Positions 46,219 to 54,939 are shown, counted from the stretch's first letter. The stretch: 64,000 nt of DNA from Bradyrhizobium hipponense (GCF_008123965.1 NZ_VSTH01000045.1:1-64000); one strand, 5' to 3'. Notes: generated from the sequence alone by a model not told the origin. Numbers and translations: made by a program.

Positions 46219-47157
46219 TTACTCCGTCCGCCTGAGAAACGCCCCGAACGCCCGCGGGCCGTCGCCGGTCTTGACCTCGCCGACGACCTTCAGCTCGGCC
46301 GCATCGATGATATGAAGCGTGTTGCTCTCCCAGTTGGCGACGATGATGCGCTTGCCGTCCACGGTGGCGGCGATGCCTTCTGGATAGTCGCCGACCGTGA
46401 TGCGCTTCACCGGCTTCAGTGTCGCCAGATCGAACACGCTGACGGTGCCGCCGTATTGGTCGGTGACGAAGCCGCGACCTTGCGCCAGCGCCACCGCATA
46501 GGGCCGCATCCCGACCGGCACGCGGGCGATCTCGCCTCCCCCGGCGATGTCGATCACCGAGACGTCGTTCGAGCCGACATTGGCGGTGTAGGCGCGCTTG
46601 CCCTCGACATCGATGGTAACGCCGAAAGGACGCGTGCCGACCTTGATGCTCGCCTTGCGCTCGCGCGTCGCGGTATCGACGACTGAGAGACTGTCGTCGT
46701 CGCGGTCCGCCGACAGCAGCCAGCGGCCGTCCGGCGTCACCGCGAGCCCCGATGGCGAGGCGCCTACCGCGATGCTGGCCGTGACGCTGCGCGTCGCCAC
46801 ATCGATCACGCGCACCGCGGCGGCGTACCAGTCGGCGACGTAGACCGTCTTGCCATCAGGCGCGACGGCAATGCCGAGCGGCCCACCGCCGACCTCGATC
46901 CTGCCGGCGACCTGCCGCGTAGCTGCGTCCACCACCGTCACGGCCTTGGCATCCGGGCTCGTCACATAGGCAAAGCGCCCATCGGCGCTGACGGCCACGC
47001 CGGCCGGCTTGCCGCCGATCGGAATGGTCGCCACCGCACGTGCGGTGGCGAGGTCCACCACCATCAGGTCGTCGCTGAGCTGGTTGGTGACGAAGGCCTC
47101 TTCAGCGGACGCATGCGCGATGCTGGCGGCGAGTGCTGCCAGGACCAGGGCGCGCAC
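46219..47157 (-). CDS. YVTN-type beta-propeller protein, secreted
   Basis: A 312-residue protein with a signal peptide (RALVLAALAASIAHASAEE) and about seven blade repeats of the form AVTPDGRW..SADRDDDSLSVVDT or VSADGRFAYVTSPDAK. YVTN propellers are periplasmic and often accompany PQQ-dependent dehydrogenase systems. The GTG at 47157 has GGAAG six bases upstream and abuts the stop of the SRPBCC gene, so the two are coupled. The longer frame to 47301 lies inside that gene and is not used. Confidence 0.8.
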   Translation of the reverse strand: MRALVLAALAASIAHASAEEAFVTNQLSDDLMVVDLATARAVATIPIGGKPAGVAVSADGRFAYVTSPDAKAVTVVDAATRQVAGRIEVGGGPLGIAVAPDGKTVYVADWYAAAVRVIDVATRSVTASIAVGASPSGLAVTPDGRWLLSADRDDDSLSVVDTATRERKASIKVGTRPFGVTIDVEGKRAYTANVGSNDVSVIDIAGGGEIARVPVGMRPYAVALAQGRGFVTDQYGGTVSVFDLATLKPVKRITVGDYPEGIAATVDGKRIIVANWESNTLHIIDAAELKVVGEVKTGDGPRAFGAFLRRTE

Positions 47158-47159
47158 GA

Positions 47160-47729
47160 TCAGCTTCCGCTTTCGATCTTCTTCTTCAGCGACTCGAGCC
47201 CGGCCTGATAAAGCCCCTTGACCGCCTTCACCGCGGCTTCGTCGCTCAGCTCCGGCGGCGGATCGTTGTTGGGAAAGCCGCGGTAGAACGCGCCGGCCCA
47301 TTCCAGCGTCGAGCCCTTGCCGTCGGCGCTCGGCACCACCGTCAGCGTCGAGGAATAGTTGGTCACCGGCAGCACCTTCACATCGACGGTGGTGATGCGG
47401 TAGGAATAGGTCATCGCCGTGGCGTCGAACTTGTAGAGCTCCTCGTCGACGGTGGCGCCGCCGGTCAGCGTCAGACGGCGCGTCGCGCCGATCTCATTGC
47501 CCTTCTCGCCCTCGGTCTTGGTGACGGGCGGCAGCCAGCTCATGTCCTGGAAGTTGCCGATCGCGGCCCACACCTTGGCCGGGGCCGCGTTGATCTCGAT
47601 GGATTCCCGCACCTTCTGCCGGGTCGGCCCATGGGCCCAGGCCGGTGTAAAAGCCGCAGTCAATGCCGCCGCTCCCACCGCCGCCAGCGCCGCAGCCACG
47701 GCCGTGCGCCGTCCAATCGTCACCCTCAT
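47160..47729 (-). CDS. Secreted SRPBCC (MxaD-like) protein
   Basis: A 189-residue protein with a signal peptide (about residues 9-32, ending AWAH) and an SRPBCC/polyketide-cyclase-like domain starting VRESIEINAAPAKVWAAIGNF. This N-terminal HGP..QKV and the helix-grip pattern resemble MxaD, a periplasmic protein of methanol dehydrogenase clusters. No dehydrogenase gene is in the window, so a role in PQQ-enzyme function is only suggested by the pairing with a YVTN propeller. Confidence 0.78.
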   Translation of the reverse strand: MRVTIGRRTAVAAALAAVGAAALTAAFTPAWAHGPTRQKVRESIEINAAPAKVWAAIGNFQDMSWLPPVTKTEGEKGNEIGATRRLTLTGGATVDEELYKFDATAMTYSYRITTVDVKVLPVTNYSSTLTVVPSADGKGSTLEWAGAFYRGFPNNDPPPELSDEAAVKAVKGLYQAGLESLKKKIESGS

Positions 47730-48238
47730 CTCGTTTCCTCATGCGTCTCGTTGATCGTGCGCGACTTCGAAGCGCGCTCCGATGATCGTAGCGCATTTTG
47801 GGGCCGGGGGGAGACCTGTTCGTGGCGCCGCTGCGGCGGAGCGTTCGCGCAGGCTACAACGTGTTGCGTGGCTCGGCGGGCAAAATACCCTTGGGAAGGT
47901 CTACGACTGCAAGCAGAGATATTTCTCCTTATCCGTATTTCTGATTACTGTATAGAAAGCGTGCATTGCTCCCCGGGGAGAGCACGACATAAGCCGTAAA
48001 GCCACTCGCAGAGAAGGCCGGATGTTGGGCTTCACCTGTATCCCGCTGTGCATCACATCAAGCGCATATTGCGCGCAGCGGACCGCGGGTGCCAGCCGGC
48101 AACCGGCCTCCGCTGCGCCCTCGGCATCGTCGAGGGCGATCACCACCGCAAAACTCGGGCACGATGTGCTGCGAGGAGGTGAAGGTGTGTCCGAAGTCGT
48201 CCGCAGGTGATCCGATGCAACCGTTGACCAACACTCCG
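47730..48238. other. Intergenic region without a recognised gene
   Basis: About 510 bases between the SRPBCC gene and higA. The only long frame (47901-48146, minus) has no ribosome binding site or recognisable motif. An AT-rich stretch at 47915-47965 could contain a promoter. I see no tRNA, repeat-family element or terminator. Confidence 0.35.
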
Positions 48239-48526
48239 TCAGACTGCGTCCGCCGGCCTCACCCGTCGAGCGATTTCCACACCCTTCTCGCGCTCGACGA
48301 CGCCGATATCGTACTGCCCCTGCAAGTCCAACCAGAATTGAGGACTGTTGCCGAAGTAGCGACCGAGACGCACCGCTGTATCAGCCGAGATGCCACGACG
48401 CCCGTTCAAGATATCGGTGACCCGACCCGAGGGAACGCCGATGTCGAGAGAAAGCCTGTTGGCGCTGAGCCCGCGTGCTGACATTTCGCGCTTGAGCAAT
48501 CGTCCGGGATGTACAAGAGGAGCCAT
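48239..48526 (-). CDS. higA: HigA-family antitoxin
   Basis: A 95-residue XRE-type antitoxin: the family start MAPLVHPGRLLKREM, the helix-turn-helix LSANRLSLDIGVPSGRVTDIL and the ending FWLDLQGQYDI. HigA binds HigB and represses the operon. The gene is second, 5 bases after higB, as is typical of higBA. The ATG has AAGGG nine bases upstream. Confidence 0.92.
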   Translation of the reverse strand: MAPLVHPGRLLKREMSARGLSANRLSLDIGVPSGRVTDILNGRRGISADTAVRLGRYFGNSPQFWLDLQGQYDIGVVEREKGVEIARRVRPADAV

Positions 48527-48531
48527 ACATT

Positions 48532-48813
48532 TCAACCCTTATGATAGTCGACGATTTCAACGTGAAGGGCGTCGCCTTTGCTGAACTCGAAGCACCAGCG
48601 CTCGTTGACCGTCATCGCCCATTGTCCTTTGCGATCGCCCTTCAGCTTGTGCAGCCCGATGCTCTTCAATGGGCTCAGATCGCCAAGCGATTTTGCGACG
48701 TTCAACGCGAGCAACAAATCAGCCGCCGCCTCGAAATCGAGCCCGCGAAACTGGTTCGGACGCTCGCCTTCCCAGACCTTGCGGCTCGCCGCATTCCGCC
48801 AAGATCTGATCAT
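48532..48813 (-). CDS. higB: HigB-family toxin (RelE superfamily)
   Basis: A 93-residue toxin with the family C-terminus: LHKLKGDRKGQWAMTVNERW and CFEFSKGDALHVEIVDYHKG. HigB cleaves mRNA at the ribosome. The N-terminal IRSWRNAASRKVWEGE is also typical. The frame is intact and full length, unlike the decayed DUF5615 toxin 3.5 kb away. Confidence 0.92.
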   Translation of the reverse strand: MIRSWRNAASRKVWEGERPNQFRGLDFEAAADLLLALNVAKSLGDLSPLKSIGLHKLKGDRKGQWAMTVNERWCFEFSKGDALHVEIVDYHKG

Positions 48814-48859
48814 GGCAAGAACATACTACGGATACCGGTGGACTGCAATCGACAGGGCA

Positions 48860-49657
48860 TCATTCGTTCAGCGTCGCCTGCACGAACCCACGCGGATCGG
48901 CGCAAAACTCGCGCATCACCCGGTAATGATCGGTTTGCTCCACCGTTGTCGGCTCCAGGCCGTATTTCCCGAGCCGAAGCAGCTGCGCATTGGGATAGGC
49001 CATCAGCAAAGGCGCATGGGTCGCCATGATGACCTGGCAATTGTCGGAGCGATCCATCCGATGCAGGAGCTTGAGGAAGTCCATCTGCCGCGCCGGCGAC
49101 AGCGCTGATTCTGGCTCGTCGAAGATGTAGATGCCCTGCTTTTGGCAGCGTTCCTCGAAGAAAACCAGAAAGCCCTCGCCATGGGAAAAGGAGAGATAGT
49201 CCGGCGCCTCCTGAACGCTCGCGCCAAACACGCCTTCCATGAGTTGCGCAGCACTCCCGGCCGAGCGATCCAGGTAGCTCGCGACAGAAAAGAATGTCTC
49301 CGCCCGGAAAAACCAGCCGTCGGTCACCTTCGGCACCCAGGCAGCCTTCAAGGCGGCAGACAGCTCTACGCCGGTGACTTCCATGCCGCCGCCATCGATC
49401 TCCTGAAAGCCCTTGCGGCCGCCGGTGCTGGCAAATCCGGCCATCCCCGCGATTCCCTCGAGGATGGTCGATTTCCCGGTCCCGTTCTCGCCGACGATGA
49501 TCGTCACGGCGGTATCGAAGCTCAGGTCAAACTCGTCCCCGAACACGGGAAGGCAGAACGGATAGGCCTCCCAATCCTCAACCTGCGAACGATCGAGCCA
49601 GACGCGCCGGAGATACGGCGCAGGCAAGGTGGTTTGACGACGTCGTTTCCTGCCCAT
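48860..49657 (-). CDS. Predicted AAA/ABC-type ATPase (COG3910-like)
   Basis: A protein of about 265 residues with Walker A VGENGTGKST (near residue 56), an ABC-type signature region SFSHGEGFLVFFEERC, Walker B YIFDEPESALSP and a late ATHAPLL His switch. This architecture matches stand-alone predicted ATPases related to SMC/RecF-like and defence ATPases. No nuclease or effector gene is adjacent; higBA lies just downstream on the same strand. The ATG at 49657 has GGGGA about six bases upstream. Role unknown. Confidence 0.8.
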   Translation of the reverse strand: MGRKRRRQTTLPAPYLRRVWLDRSQVEDWEAYPFCLPVFGDEFDLSFDTAVTIIVGENGTGKSTILEGIAGMAGFASTGGRKGFQEIDGGGMEVTGVELSAALKAAWVPKVTDGWFFRAETFFSVASYLDRSAGSAAQLMEGVFGASVQEAPDYLSFSHGEGFLVFFEERCQKQGIYIFDEPESALSPARQMDFLKLLHRMDRSDNCQVIMATHAPLLMAYPNAQLLRLGKYGLEPTTVEQTDHYRVMREFCADPRGFVQATLNE

Positions 49658-49762
49658 TTCCGTCCCCTCTTCCGTCCTCGCCAAATCCGACTTAAGAACG
49701 TAACAGGAACAATGATCGCAGCAAAGTGGTATTTGCGAGTGACGGCAAGTCCCGGTAGTGGC

Positions 49763-50623
49763 CTACTCCACCGCTTCCAGGACCAGCTCCATGGTCATCA
49801 GCACCGGATTGTCGCCGCGGATCAGGCGGCCCTCGGCGAGGCCGCCGGTATAGTCGACCAACGCGACGTCGAGCGCGGCTTCCAGTCTGCCGGAGCCTCC
49901 AGGCGCGATCGTGCCGGCCGTGACGGCGAGCTCGGTGGCGAACGGCTCGGTGACGCCGCCATGCGTGAAGCGGGCCCCGATGGTCGAACCGACGCCGCCG
50001 TGGAGCTTTGCACGAGCGATGCCGTGCTCGCGGCAAAATTCTTCAAGGCAGCCGGCAAAATCCTGGTTCGGGCGAAGCCGCAGCGCAAAGGCGCGGCTCG
50101 TGGTGCGGGCGCCGCTTTTGGCCGAAACGACCGGCCCGAACAGCTTGAAGTTGGTCTCGGGGTCGAGTTCGGCCGTGAACGTCGCTCCATCAATCCCGAA
50201 GGCCTCCACCGCGAACGGCTCGGCGACGATGGTCTCGTCCGGCAGCATATGGCCGCCGCTCGCCTTGCCATCGGCCTCGGTCCAGAGCCCGTGGCAATGA
50301 AAGAACGGCGCGCCGTCTCGTGTGCCGAGCGTCATGCTGCCGAGCTTCGTGCGCGTCACGCCCGCGGGCCGAAACGTGTCGCTGTAGAACGCGGCATTCT
50401 CGCCGGTCTTGGACAACGCCGGCATCACATAGGCGAACGGCCCGAGCGCGCCGCTGCCAAAGTTCAGCACGCCGCCGGCAAATCCCTCTACCGCGAAGCC
50501 GCGGCGCGCAGCCTCCAGCAGCGGCAAACCTGCTTGAAGCGTGAACGAGAAGGAACGTCCCCTCGCCTCCACCCATTGGATGCGCTCGGGAATCGGCGTG
50601 CCCGGCTGCTTGATGCTGCGCAT
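49763..50623 (-). CDS. Tandem PCC/DUF296-domain protein
   Basis: A 286-residue protein with two copies of the PPC/DUF296 fold (about residues 20-140 and 150-285). Motifs include GGVLNFGSGALGPFAYVMP, FFHCHGLWTEADG and AKLHGGVGSTIGARF. In plants the domain trimerises next to AT-hooks; in bacteria it occurs alone and may bind metal through the His residues (HCHG). It follows the acyl-CoA ligase gene by nine bases and is probably co-expressed with it, suggesting a role in the same metabolic step. Confidence 0.75.
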   Translation of the reverse strand: MRSIKQPGTPIPERIQWVEARGRSFSFTLQAGLPLLEAARRGFAVEGFAGGVLNFGSGALGPFAYVMPALSKTGENAAFYSDTFRPAGVTRTKLGSMTLGTRDGAPFFHCHGLWTEADGKASGGHMLPDETIVAEPFAVEAFGIDGATFTAELDPETNFKLFGPVVSAKSGARTTSRAFALRLRPNQDFAGCLEEFCREHGIARAKLHGGVGSTIGARFTHGGVTEPFATELAVTAGTIAPGGSGRLEAALDVALVDYTGGLAEGRLIRGDNPVLMTMELVLEAVE

Positions 50624-50632
50624 GACGACCGC

Positions 50633-52240
50633 TCAGCCCGCTTTCGTCTTGTCGAGATCGAGCAGCCCGCGTGCCTCGAGCTCGTCGCGCACCATGCGTT
50701 TTGGGATTTTGCCATATCCGGACTTCGGCAGCGCCTCCCAGAAAAAGAACCGCTTTGGCATCTTGTAGCGCGGCACCTTCGACGAAAGGAACGCCGCCAT
50801 CTCCGCTTCGCTCACGGGCTTCTCGCCTTCGCGCGCAACGCAGACGGCGACGCCGACCTCGCCCCAGGTCGGATCGGGCACGCCGAGCACGGCAACCTCT
50901 CCGACGCACGGATGGGTCAGGATCTTCTCCTCGATCTCGCGCGGGTAGATGTTGGAGCCGCCCGAGATGTACATGTCGGAGGCACGGCCGGTGATATAGA
51001 CGAACCCCTCCTCGTCCATGTGACCGAGATCGCCGGTGCGGAACCAGCCGTTGCGGAACGCCTTCGCGTTGGCCTCGGGGTTGTTGTAATAGCCGGCGAA
51101 CACTGCGGGGCCGATCACGCAGATCTCGCCGCTCTGGTTGGCGCCCAGCTCACGGCCCTCGTCGTCCTGGATCGAGACCTGCATGCCGGTGCGCTCGAAG
51201 CCGCAGGTGCCGAGCTTCACATGCGGACCGTCCTCGGCATCGTGCAGCGCCGCCGGCAGCACGGTGATGTTGCCGGTGACCTCGCCAAGGCCGAAATACT
51301 GCACGATGACCTTGCCGAGCTTCTTCAGCGCGGTCTTCTGGTCCTCGCGATACATCGGTGCGCCGGCATAGATCACCTGGCGCAGCGAGGAATGATCGTA
51401 TTTGTCGACCGCGGGATGCTCGACCATCATCTTCAGGATGGTCGGCACCACGAAGAGATTGCTGACGCGATGCGCCTCGATCAGGCGGAACGCCTCGTTG
51501 ATGTCGAACTTCTCGGTCGGCAACAGCACCGTGCGCGCGCCGCGCGCGGTCTGCATCAGCTGGTGCACGCCGGCGCCATGCGAGAGCGGCGCCACCACCA
51601 GCGATGCATCGGCTTCCGTTGTGCCGGGCGTGAGATCGGCGAGATGATTGGTGATCACAAAACCCATCTGGCCGTGGGTCAGCACCGCGGCCTTGGAGCG
51701 ACCCGTGGTGCCGGAGGTGAAGAAGAACCAGCAGGGATCGTCGTGCTCGACCGCGACATTCTCGATCACCGCGCCCGCCTGCGACGCGATGGCGTCCGCA
51801 ACCGACGTCTCGCCGAACGACGCCTTGCCGTCGATGCTCCAGGTGAACTCCAGCGCGCCGCCGCTGACGGCCGCAGCGTGCTCGGGAAAATCGGCGTGGC
51901 ACAAAAACGTCTTCGCCCCGGAGGCCTGCGCGAGATAGGTGACCTCGTCGGGCATCAGGCGGAAATTGGTGGGAACCCAGATCGCGCCGAGCCTGAACGC
52001 GGCAAACATCGAAAAGAACATCTCGTCGCCGTTCTTGGAATGAACGAGGATGCGATCTCCTTTCTTGATGCCACGCACGGCGAGCGCGGCAGCCAGCGCC
52101 GAGACCTGCGTATCGATCTCGCTCCAGCTCCAGGACTTGTCACCCCAGACGAAGCCTAGGCGCGATCCATGCCGCCGCGCGTTCTGGGTCAGCATGTAAG
52201 CAAGATTCATGACGCGGCGAGACATGCGCAGGGGCTGCAT
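50633..52240 (-). CDS. Acyl-CoA synthetase (ANL superfamily ligase)
   Basis: A 535-residue adenylating enzyme. The P-loop FFTSGTTGRSKAAVLTH, the A5-like YFGLGEVTG, the core RTGDLGHMDEEGFVYITGR and the C-terminal PKSGYGKIPKR with the catalytic Lys are intact. It activates a carboxylate as acyl-AMP and transfers it to CoA; the chain or aromatic specificity is not evident. The ATG at 52240 has AGAGGAAG upstream. The PCC-domain gene follows nine bases after its stop. Confidence 0.9.
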   Translation of the reverse strand: MQPLRMSRRVMNLAYMLTQNARRHGSRLGFVWGDKSWSWSEIDTQVSALAAALAVRGIKKGDRILVHSKNGDEMFFSMFAAFRLGAIWVPTNFRLMPDEVTYLAQASGAKTFLCHADFPEHAAAVSGGALEFTWSIDGKASFGETSVADAIASQAGAVIENVAVEHDDPCWFFFTSGTTGRSKAAVLTHGQMGFVITNHLADLTPGTTEADASLVVAPLSHGAGVHQLMQTARGARTVLLPTEKFDINEAFRLIEAHRVSNLFVVPTILKMMVEHPAVDKYDHSSLRQVIYAGAPMYREDQKTALKKLGKVIVQYFGLGEVTGNITVLPAALHDAEDGPHVKLGTCGFERTGMQVSIQDDEGRELGANQSGEICVIGPAVFAGYYNNPEANAKAFRNGWFRTGDLGHMDEEGFVYITGRASDMYISGGSNIYPREIEEKILTHPCVGEVAVLGVPDPTWGEVGVAVCVAREGEKPVSEAEMAAFLSSKVPRYKMPKRFFFWEALPKSGYGKIPKRMVRDELEARGLLDLDKTKAG

Positions 52241-52473
52241 GGGGCTTCCTCTTCGACGGCGGACGGCACGCAAGCCGCCCACTCCTTGCAGCCCATTTAT
52301 CGCCATCGCCCGTGCCCCCGCAAGGCCGCCCGCCGCGCAGGATTGCGTGCAGTGTGAGCAGGAGAGTTACGTGACGCATTCGCCTCGGTCGTCGGCAGAG
52401 CGGCAATCGTTCAGAAAATTTTAAACATGATCGGCGCAACCTCGGGCAGTTCTCGCGTACGGAGTGCCGCATC

Positions 52474-52833
52474 ATGGTCAAAGCGCCCGCCCTCCTCCTG
52501 TTGTCGCTGGCGCTTGCCGGTTGTGCCATGGGACCGCACGCCCATTTGGCCCCGGATGCAGCCTTCACGCCGGCACGCTACGCCTGGGATGGCGCCGGCG
52601 AGGATCCCAACCATCCGGGTGGTGGCTCCGAACCGAGACGGACCGCGGCCCGATCCGAGCGCAACAGGTCGCAAGCGAGACTCCAGCCCAATTCGAAGGA
52701 GTGGTGGCAGGCGCAGGACGGCATCGAGGCCGAGCAGGACGCCAGGGTCAACCGCTCGCTGGTCATCTGCCAGGGCTGCATTCGCCCGCAGCAACAGCCG
52801 GAGGATTCACGGCTCGCCAAAGCGACCGATTGA
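52474..52833 (+). CDS. Small lipoprotein
   Basis: A 119-residue protein with a lipoprotein signal (KAPALLLLSLALAGC, lipobox Cys near residue 17) and a Pro/Arg/Gln-rich, likely disordered mature part with a CQGC pair near the end. No conserved domain is recognised. Its stop overlaps a TTG that opens the DUF3828-like remnant. Confidence 0.65.
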   Translation: MVKAPALLLLSLALAGCAMGPHAHLAPDAAFTPARYAWDGAGEDPNHPGGGSEPRRTAARSERNRSQARLQPNSKEWWQAQDGIEAEQDARVNRSLVICQGCIRPQQQPEDSRLAKATD

Positions 52834-53156
52834 ACCGAACCGCTCCGCATACCGGTCTACAGAGATACACGCCCAAGGGCGACGTCGGGTCGGTCGATTT
52901 CGATCCCGTCACCAAGTCGCAGGAACCGGACGTGAAATCGGTCAAGGTCGACGCCGAGAAAACCGAGGCCGACAAGGCGACCATCGCCGGCCACCGCATT
53001 GACCGCAAACCCGCCGACCAGGTCGTGCGTTATGATTTCGTGCGCCAAGCTGGCAGCTGGAAGATCGACGATATCACGGGCTCGTCGGATGGCGAAGCCT
53101 GGACGATCCGCAAGATGCTGGCGGACTCGCGCAAGAGCCGACCGGAGACACCATGA
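52830..53156 (+). pseudogene. C-terminal remnant of a DUF3828-like protein
   Basis: A frame of 108 codons (TTG at 52830) carries ...VGSVDFDPVTKSQEPDV and then VRYDFVRQAGSWKIDDITG and GEAWTIRKML, which looks like the C-terminal half of secreted DUF3828-type proteins (YDFVREDGRWKIDDI). The N-terminal half and signal peptide are missing, and the frame is preceded by the unrelated lipoprotein gene. It is probably a truncated gene, though expression through overlap (TTGA) with the lipoprotein stop is conceivable. A GNAT gene follows with an ATGA overlap. Confidence 0.55.
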
Positions 53157-53428
53157 GCGACGTCATCGACAACAGGGCCCAACACCGTTTCGAGCTGGAA
53201 GTGGAAGGTCATCTCGCGACCGAACATTACAAGCTCGACGGCAGCGTCATCACATTCGAGCATACGGACGTGCCGAAAGAACTTGGCGGCAAGGGCGTCG
53301 GCTCAAAGCTGGTGCAAGGCGCACTCGACCAGGTCCGCGCGGCCGGATTGAAACTGATCCCGCAATGCCCATTCGTGAAAGCGTGGATCGAGAAGCACCC
53401 GGACTATCAGGATCTAGTAAAAAAATGA
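53153..53428 (+). CDS. Small GNAT-family acetyltransferase-like protein (YidJ/COG2388 type)
   Basis: A 91-residue mini-GNAT domain. The acetyl-CoA-binding loop is LGGKGVGSKLVQGAL, preceded by ITFEHTDVPKE and followed by the conserved C-terminal CPFVKAWIEKHPDYQDL. Such short proteins lack a substrate domain and have unknown acceptors. It overlaps the DUF3828 remnant by four bases (ATGA). A divergent paralogue is encoded at 54215. Confidence 0.88.
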   Translation: MSDVIDNRAQHRFELEVEGHLATEHYKLDGSVITFEHTDVPKELGGKGVGSKLVQGALDQVRAAGLKLIPQCPFVKAWIEKHPDYQDLVKK

Positions 53429-53434
53429 GCGAGA

Positions 53435-53464
53435 GCAGGCCCGCCGATCTTGCAGCGGGCCTGC
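53435..53464. terminator. Hairpin after the first GNAT gene
   Basis: GCAGGCCCGC (53435-53444) pairs perfectly with GCGGGCCTGC (53455-53464). It lies between convergent genes and lacks a T-run, so it may be a weak bidirectional terminator or mRNA-end stabiliser. Confidence 0.5.
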
Positions 53465-53477
53465 CGACATCTGCGGC

Positions 53478-53876
53478 CTATTGCCCGTGCTTCAGCATAT
53501 CCTGGTCACTCAGATCCCAGTCCTGCCACAGTTGGAGGACGCCGAGGACCACCGCCACCGCTCCCAGACTTGTATGGTAGACTCGGAGAAAACCTTCACC
53601 GGAATAGCCGAGCACGTAGGGCGAGACCATGAGCCACAGCCCAATCACGATTGTCGCCACCTCCTGCCATCGCTGCAAGGCGACATATTCGAGCTGGCTG
53701 AGCCCAAATATGACGAGGCCGATCGCGACCGCGTTCAGGACCATGATCTCGCGTCCGACGATCCCCGACTGATCCTGGATGGGAAACCACGGCGATGCAG
53801 CAATCAGCGCACCGAGCAGCATCCCGCACCAGTCTTCCCATGTTCGATGAGTATTCAAGAAACCAAAGTCCGACAT
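53478..53876 (-). CDS. SPW-repeat membrane protein
   Basis: A 132-residue protein with four membrane segments in two SPW repeats (PF03779): ALIAASPWFPI and IGLWLMVSPYVLGY carry the (S/G)PW or SPY turns, each paired with a second segment. WEDWCGMLLGA begins the first repeat. Function of the family is unknown; it is often linked to stress conditions. The gene converges on the first GNAT gene. Confidence 0.85.
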   Translation of the reverse strand: MSDFGFLNTHRTWEDWCGMLLGALIAASPWFPIQDQSGIVGREIMVLNAVAIGLVIFGLSQLEYVALQRWQEVATIVIGLWLMVSPYVLGYSGEGFLRVYHTSLGAVAVVLGVLQLWQDWDLSDQDMLKHGQ

Positions 53877-54214
53877 CGTACCCTCCTACCAAAGAGGCAT
53901 ACGTCTGCGGCTGGCGATCACGACACTCCGAACGTCTGGCGACCATGCCGGCCGCATTCGGGCGTATGTCCTGAAACAAGACGTAGGGAACCGGCGCGCG
54001 ATTGCAAGACCACCAATGTTATTTGCCAATGAAGCGGGGCAGCAGCCGGAATCGGCGCCGTCGAGAGCGGCGCGGCGAGCAACGCCATGAGGCTGAGTAG
54101 GACACGCATTTTGCAGATGTCTCCCCTGCGGCCGACTTCTTTTGGTCGCATCTTGGCAAGATCAGGGGCAGGCGCCTAGATCAGGCGACGGACGACAACT
54201 CGGAGGGATTTGGC
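53877..54214. other. Intergenic region with a doubtful small ORF
   Basis: About 340 bases between divergent SPW and GNAT genes. A minus-strand frame (ATG near 54109 to 53918) encodes a signal-like start (RVLLSLMALLAAPLSTA) and a short polar tail; it might be a tiny secreted protein but has no other support. No repeat-family element is seen. Confidence 0.3.
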
Positions 54215-54490
54215 ATGGCGGCATCGGTGCGCGACAACAAGGACAGGAGCCGCTTCGAGCTCTACATCGGCAGCGAGATCGCCTTCGCCAATTACCGGCT
54301 GACGCCCTCCGCTGTGATCATCACCCACACCGAGACGCCGCGTGCGCTGCGCGGCCGCGGAATCGCCTCGGAGCTGGTCAAGGGCGCACTTGAATTGATC
54401 CGCCGCGACGGCAGGAAACTAATCGCCGGCTGCGGCTTCGTCGTGGACTATCTCGACAAGCATCCGGAGGACGCGGATCTGGTTGCCTGA
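54215..54490 (+). CDS. Small GNAT-family acetyltransferase-like protein, paralogue
   Basis: A 91-residue mini-GNAT protein with the acetyl-CoA loop LRGRGIASELVKGALELI and the C-terminal CGFVVDYLDKHPEDADL. It is a paralogue of the protein at 53153, same length and layout, about 40% identical by eye. The two flank the convergent SPW gene. The acceptor is unknown. Confidence 0.88.
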   Translation: MAASVRDNKDRSRFELYIGSEIAFANYRLTPSAVIITHTETPRALRGRGIASELVKGALELIRRDGRKLIAGCGFVVDYLDKHPEDADLVA

Positions 54491-54492
54491 AA

Positions 54493-54518
54493 GAGGGCCC
54501 GCGAAATCGCGGGCCCTC
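54493..54518. terminator. Perfect hairpin between convergent genes
   Basis: GAGGGCCCGCGA (54493-54504) and TCGCGGGCCCTC (54507-54518) form a 12-bp inverted repeat. It sits between the GNAT and DUF3597 genes and could end both transcripts, although no T-run follows. Confidence 0.55.
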
Positions 54519-54537
54519 GCAGCGACCCGGCGATCGG

Positions 54538-54939
54538 TCAGTGCTTGATCTCAGGCGGCAGCTTGCCACCATTGGCGGCGAGCTTGGACATCACCTGCTT
54601 GTGCAGCCAGACATTCATGCTCGCCGAATCGTTGGTGTCGCCGCTGTAGCCGAGCTCCTTGGCGAGGTCCTTGCGCGCTGCAAGGCTGGAATCGATGTCG
54701 AGCGCCTTCATGAGGTCGACGATCGAGGTGCGCCATTCCAGCTTCTCGCCCTTGTGCGCAGCGACGGCCGCGTCGACGATCGCCGCGACGTCGACGGTTG
54801 CCATCGGCGCCCCTGCCGGCGCCGAACTGCCGGGAGCGGCCCCTGCAGGCGCGCTGCCCGAAGCTGCGCCACCGGCGGGCGCGGCGGAAGCCGGATGGCT
54901 GCCGAAGATCGCGCCCATGATTTTACCGAAAATGCTCAT
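54538..54939 (-). CDS. DUF3597 domain protein
   Basis: A 133-residue protein with the DUF3597 layout: MSIFGKIMGAIFGSHPASA, an Ala/Gly/Pro linker, then VDVAAIVDAAVAAHKGEKLEWRTSIVDL... and a C-terminal LGYSGDTNDSASMNVWLHKQV (quoted in parts). The C-terminal helical domain is of unknown function, small and soluble. The ATG at 54939 has GGGGAGCA upstream and is chosen over an earlier one that lacks family similarity. Confidence 0.88.
   Translation of the reverse strand: MSIFGKIMGAIFGSHPASAAPAGGAASGSAPAGAAPGSSAPAGAPMATVDVAAIVDAAVAAHKGEKLEWRTSIVDLMKALDIDSSLAARKDLAKELGYSGDTNDSASMNVWLHKQVMSKLAANGGKLPPEIKH

Noticed and set aside
48239..49657. A defence island of higBA plus the predicted ATPase
   Set aside because: No nuclease, effector or mobile element is adjacent, and one TA pair next to one ATPase is not sufficient evidence.
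49142..52159. A 1005-codon open frame on the plus strand
   Set aside because: It lies antisense to the ATPase, DUF296 and acyl-CoA ligase genes, has Arg/His-rich composition and matches no family; it is a shadow of GC-rich coding on the other strand.
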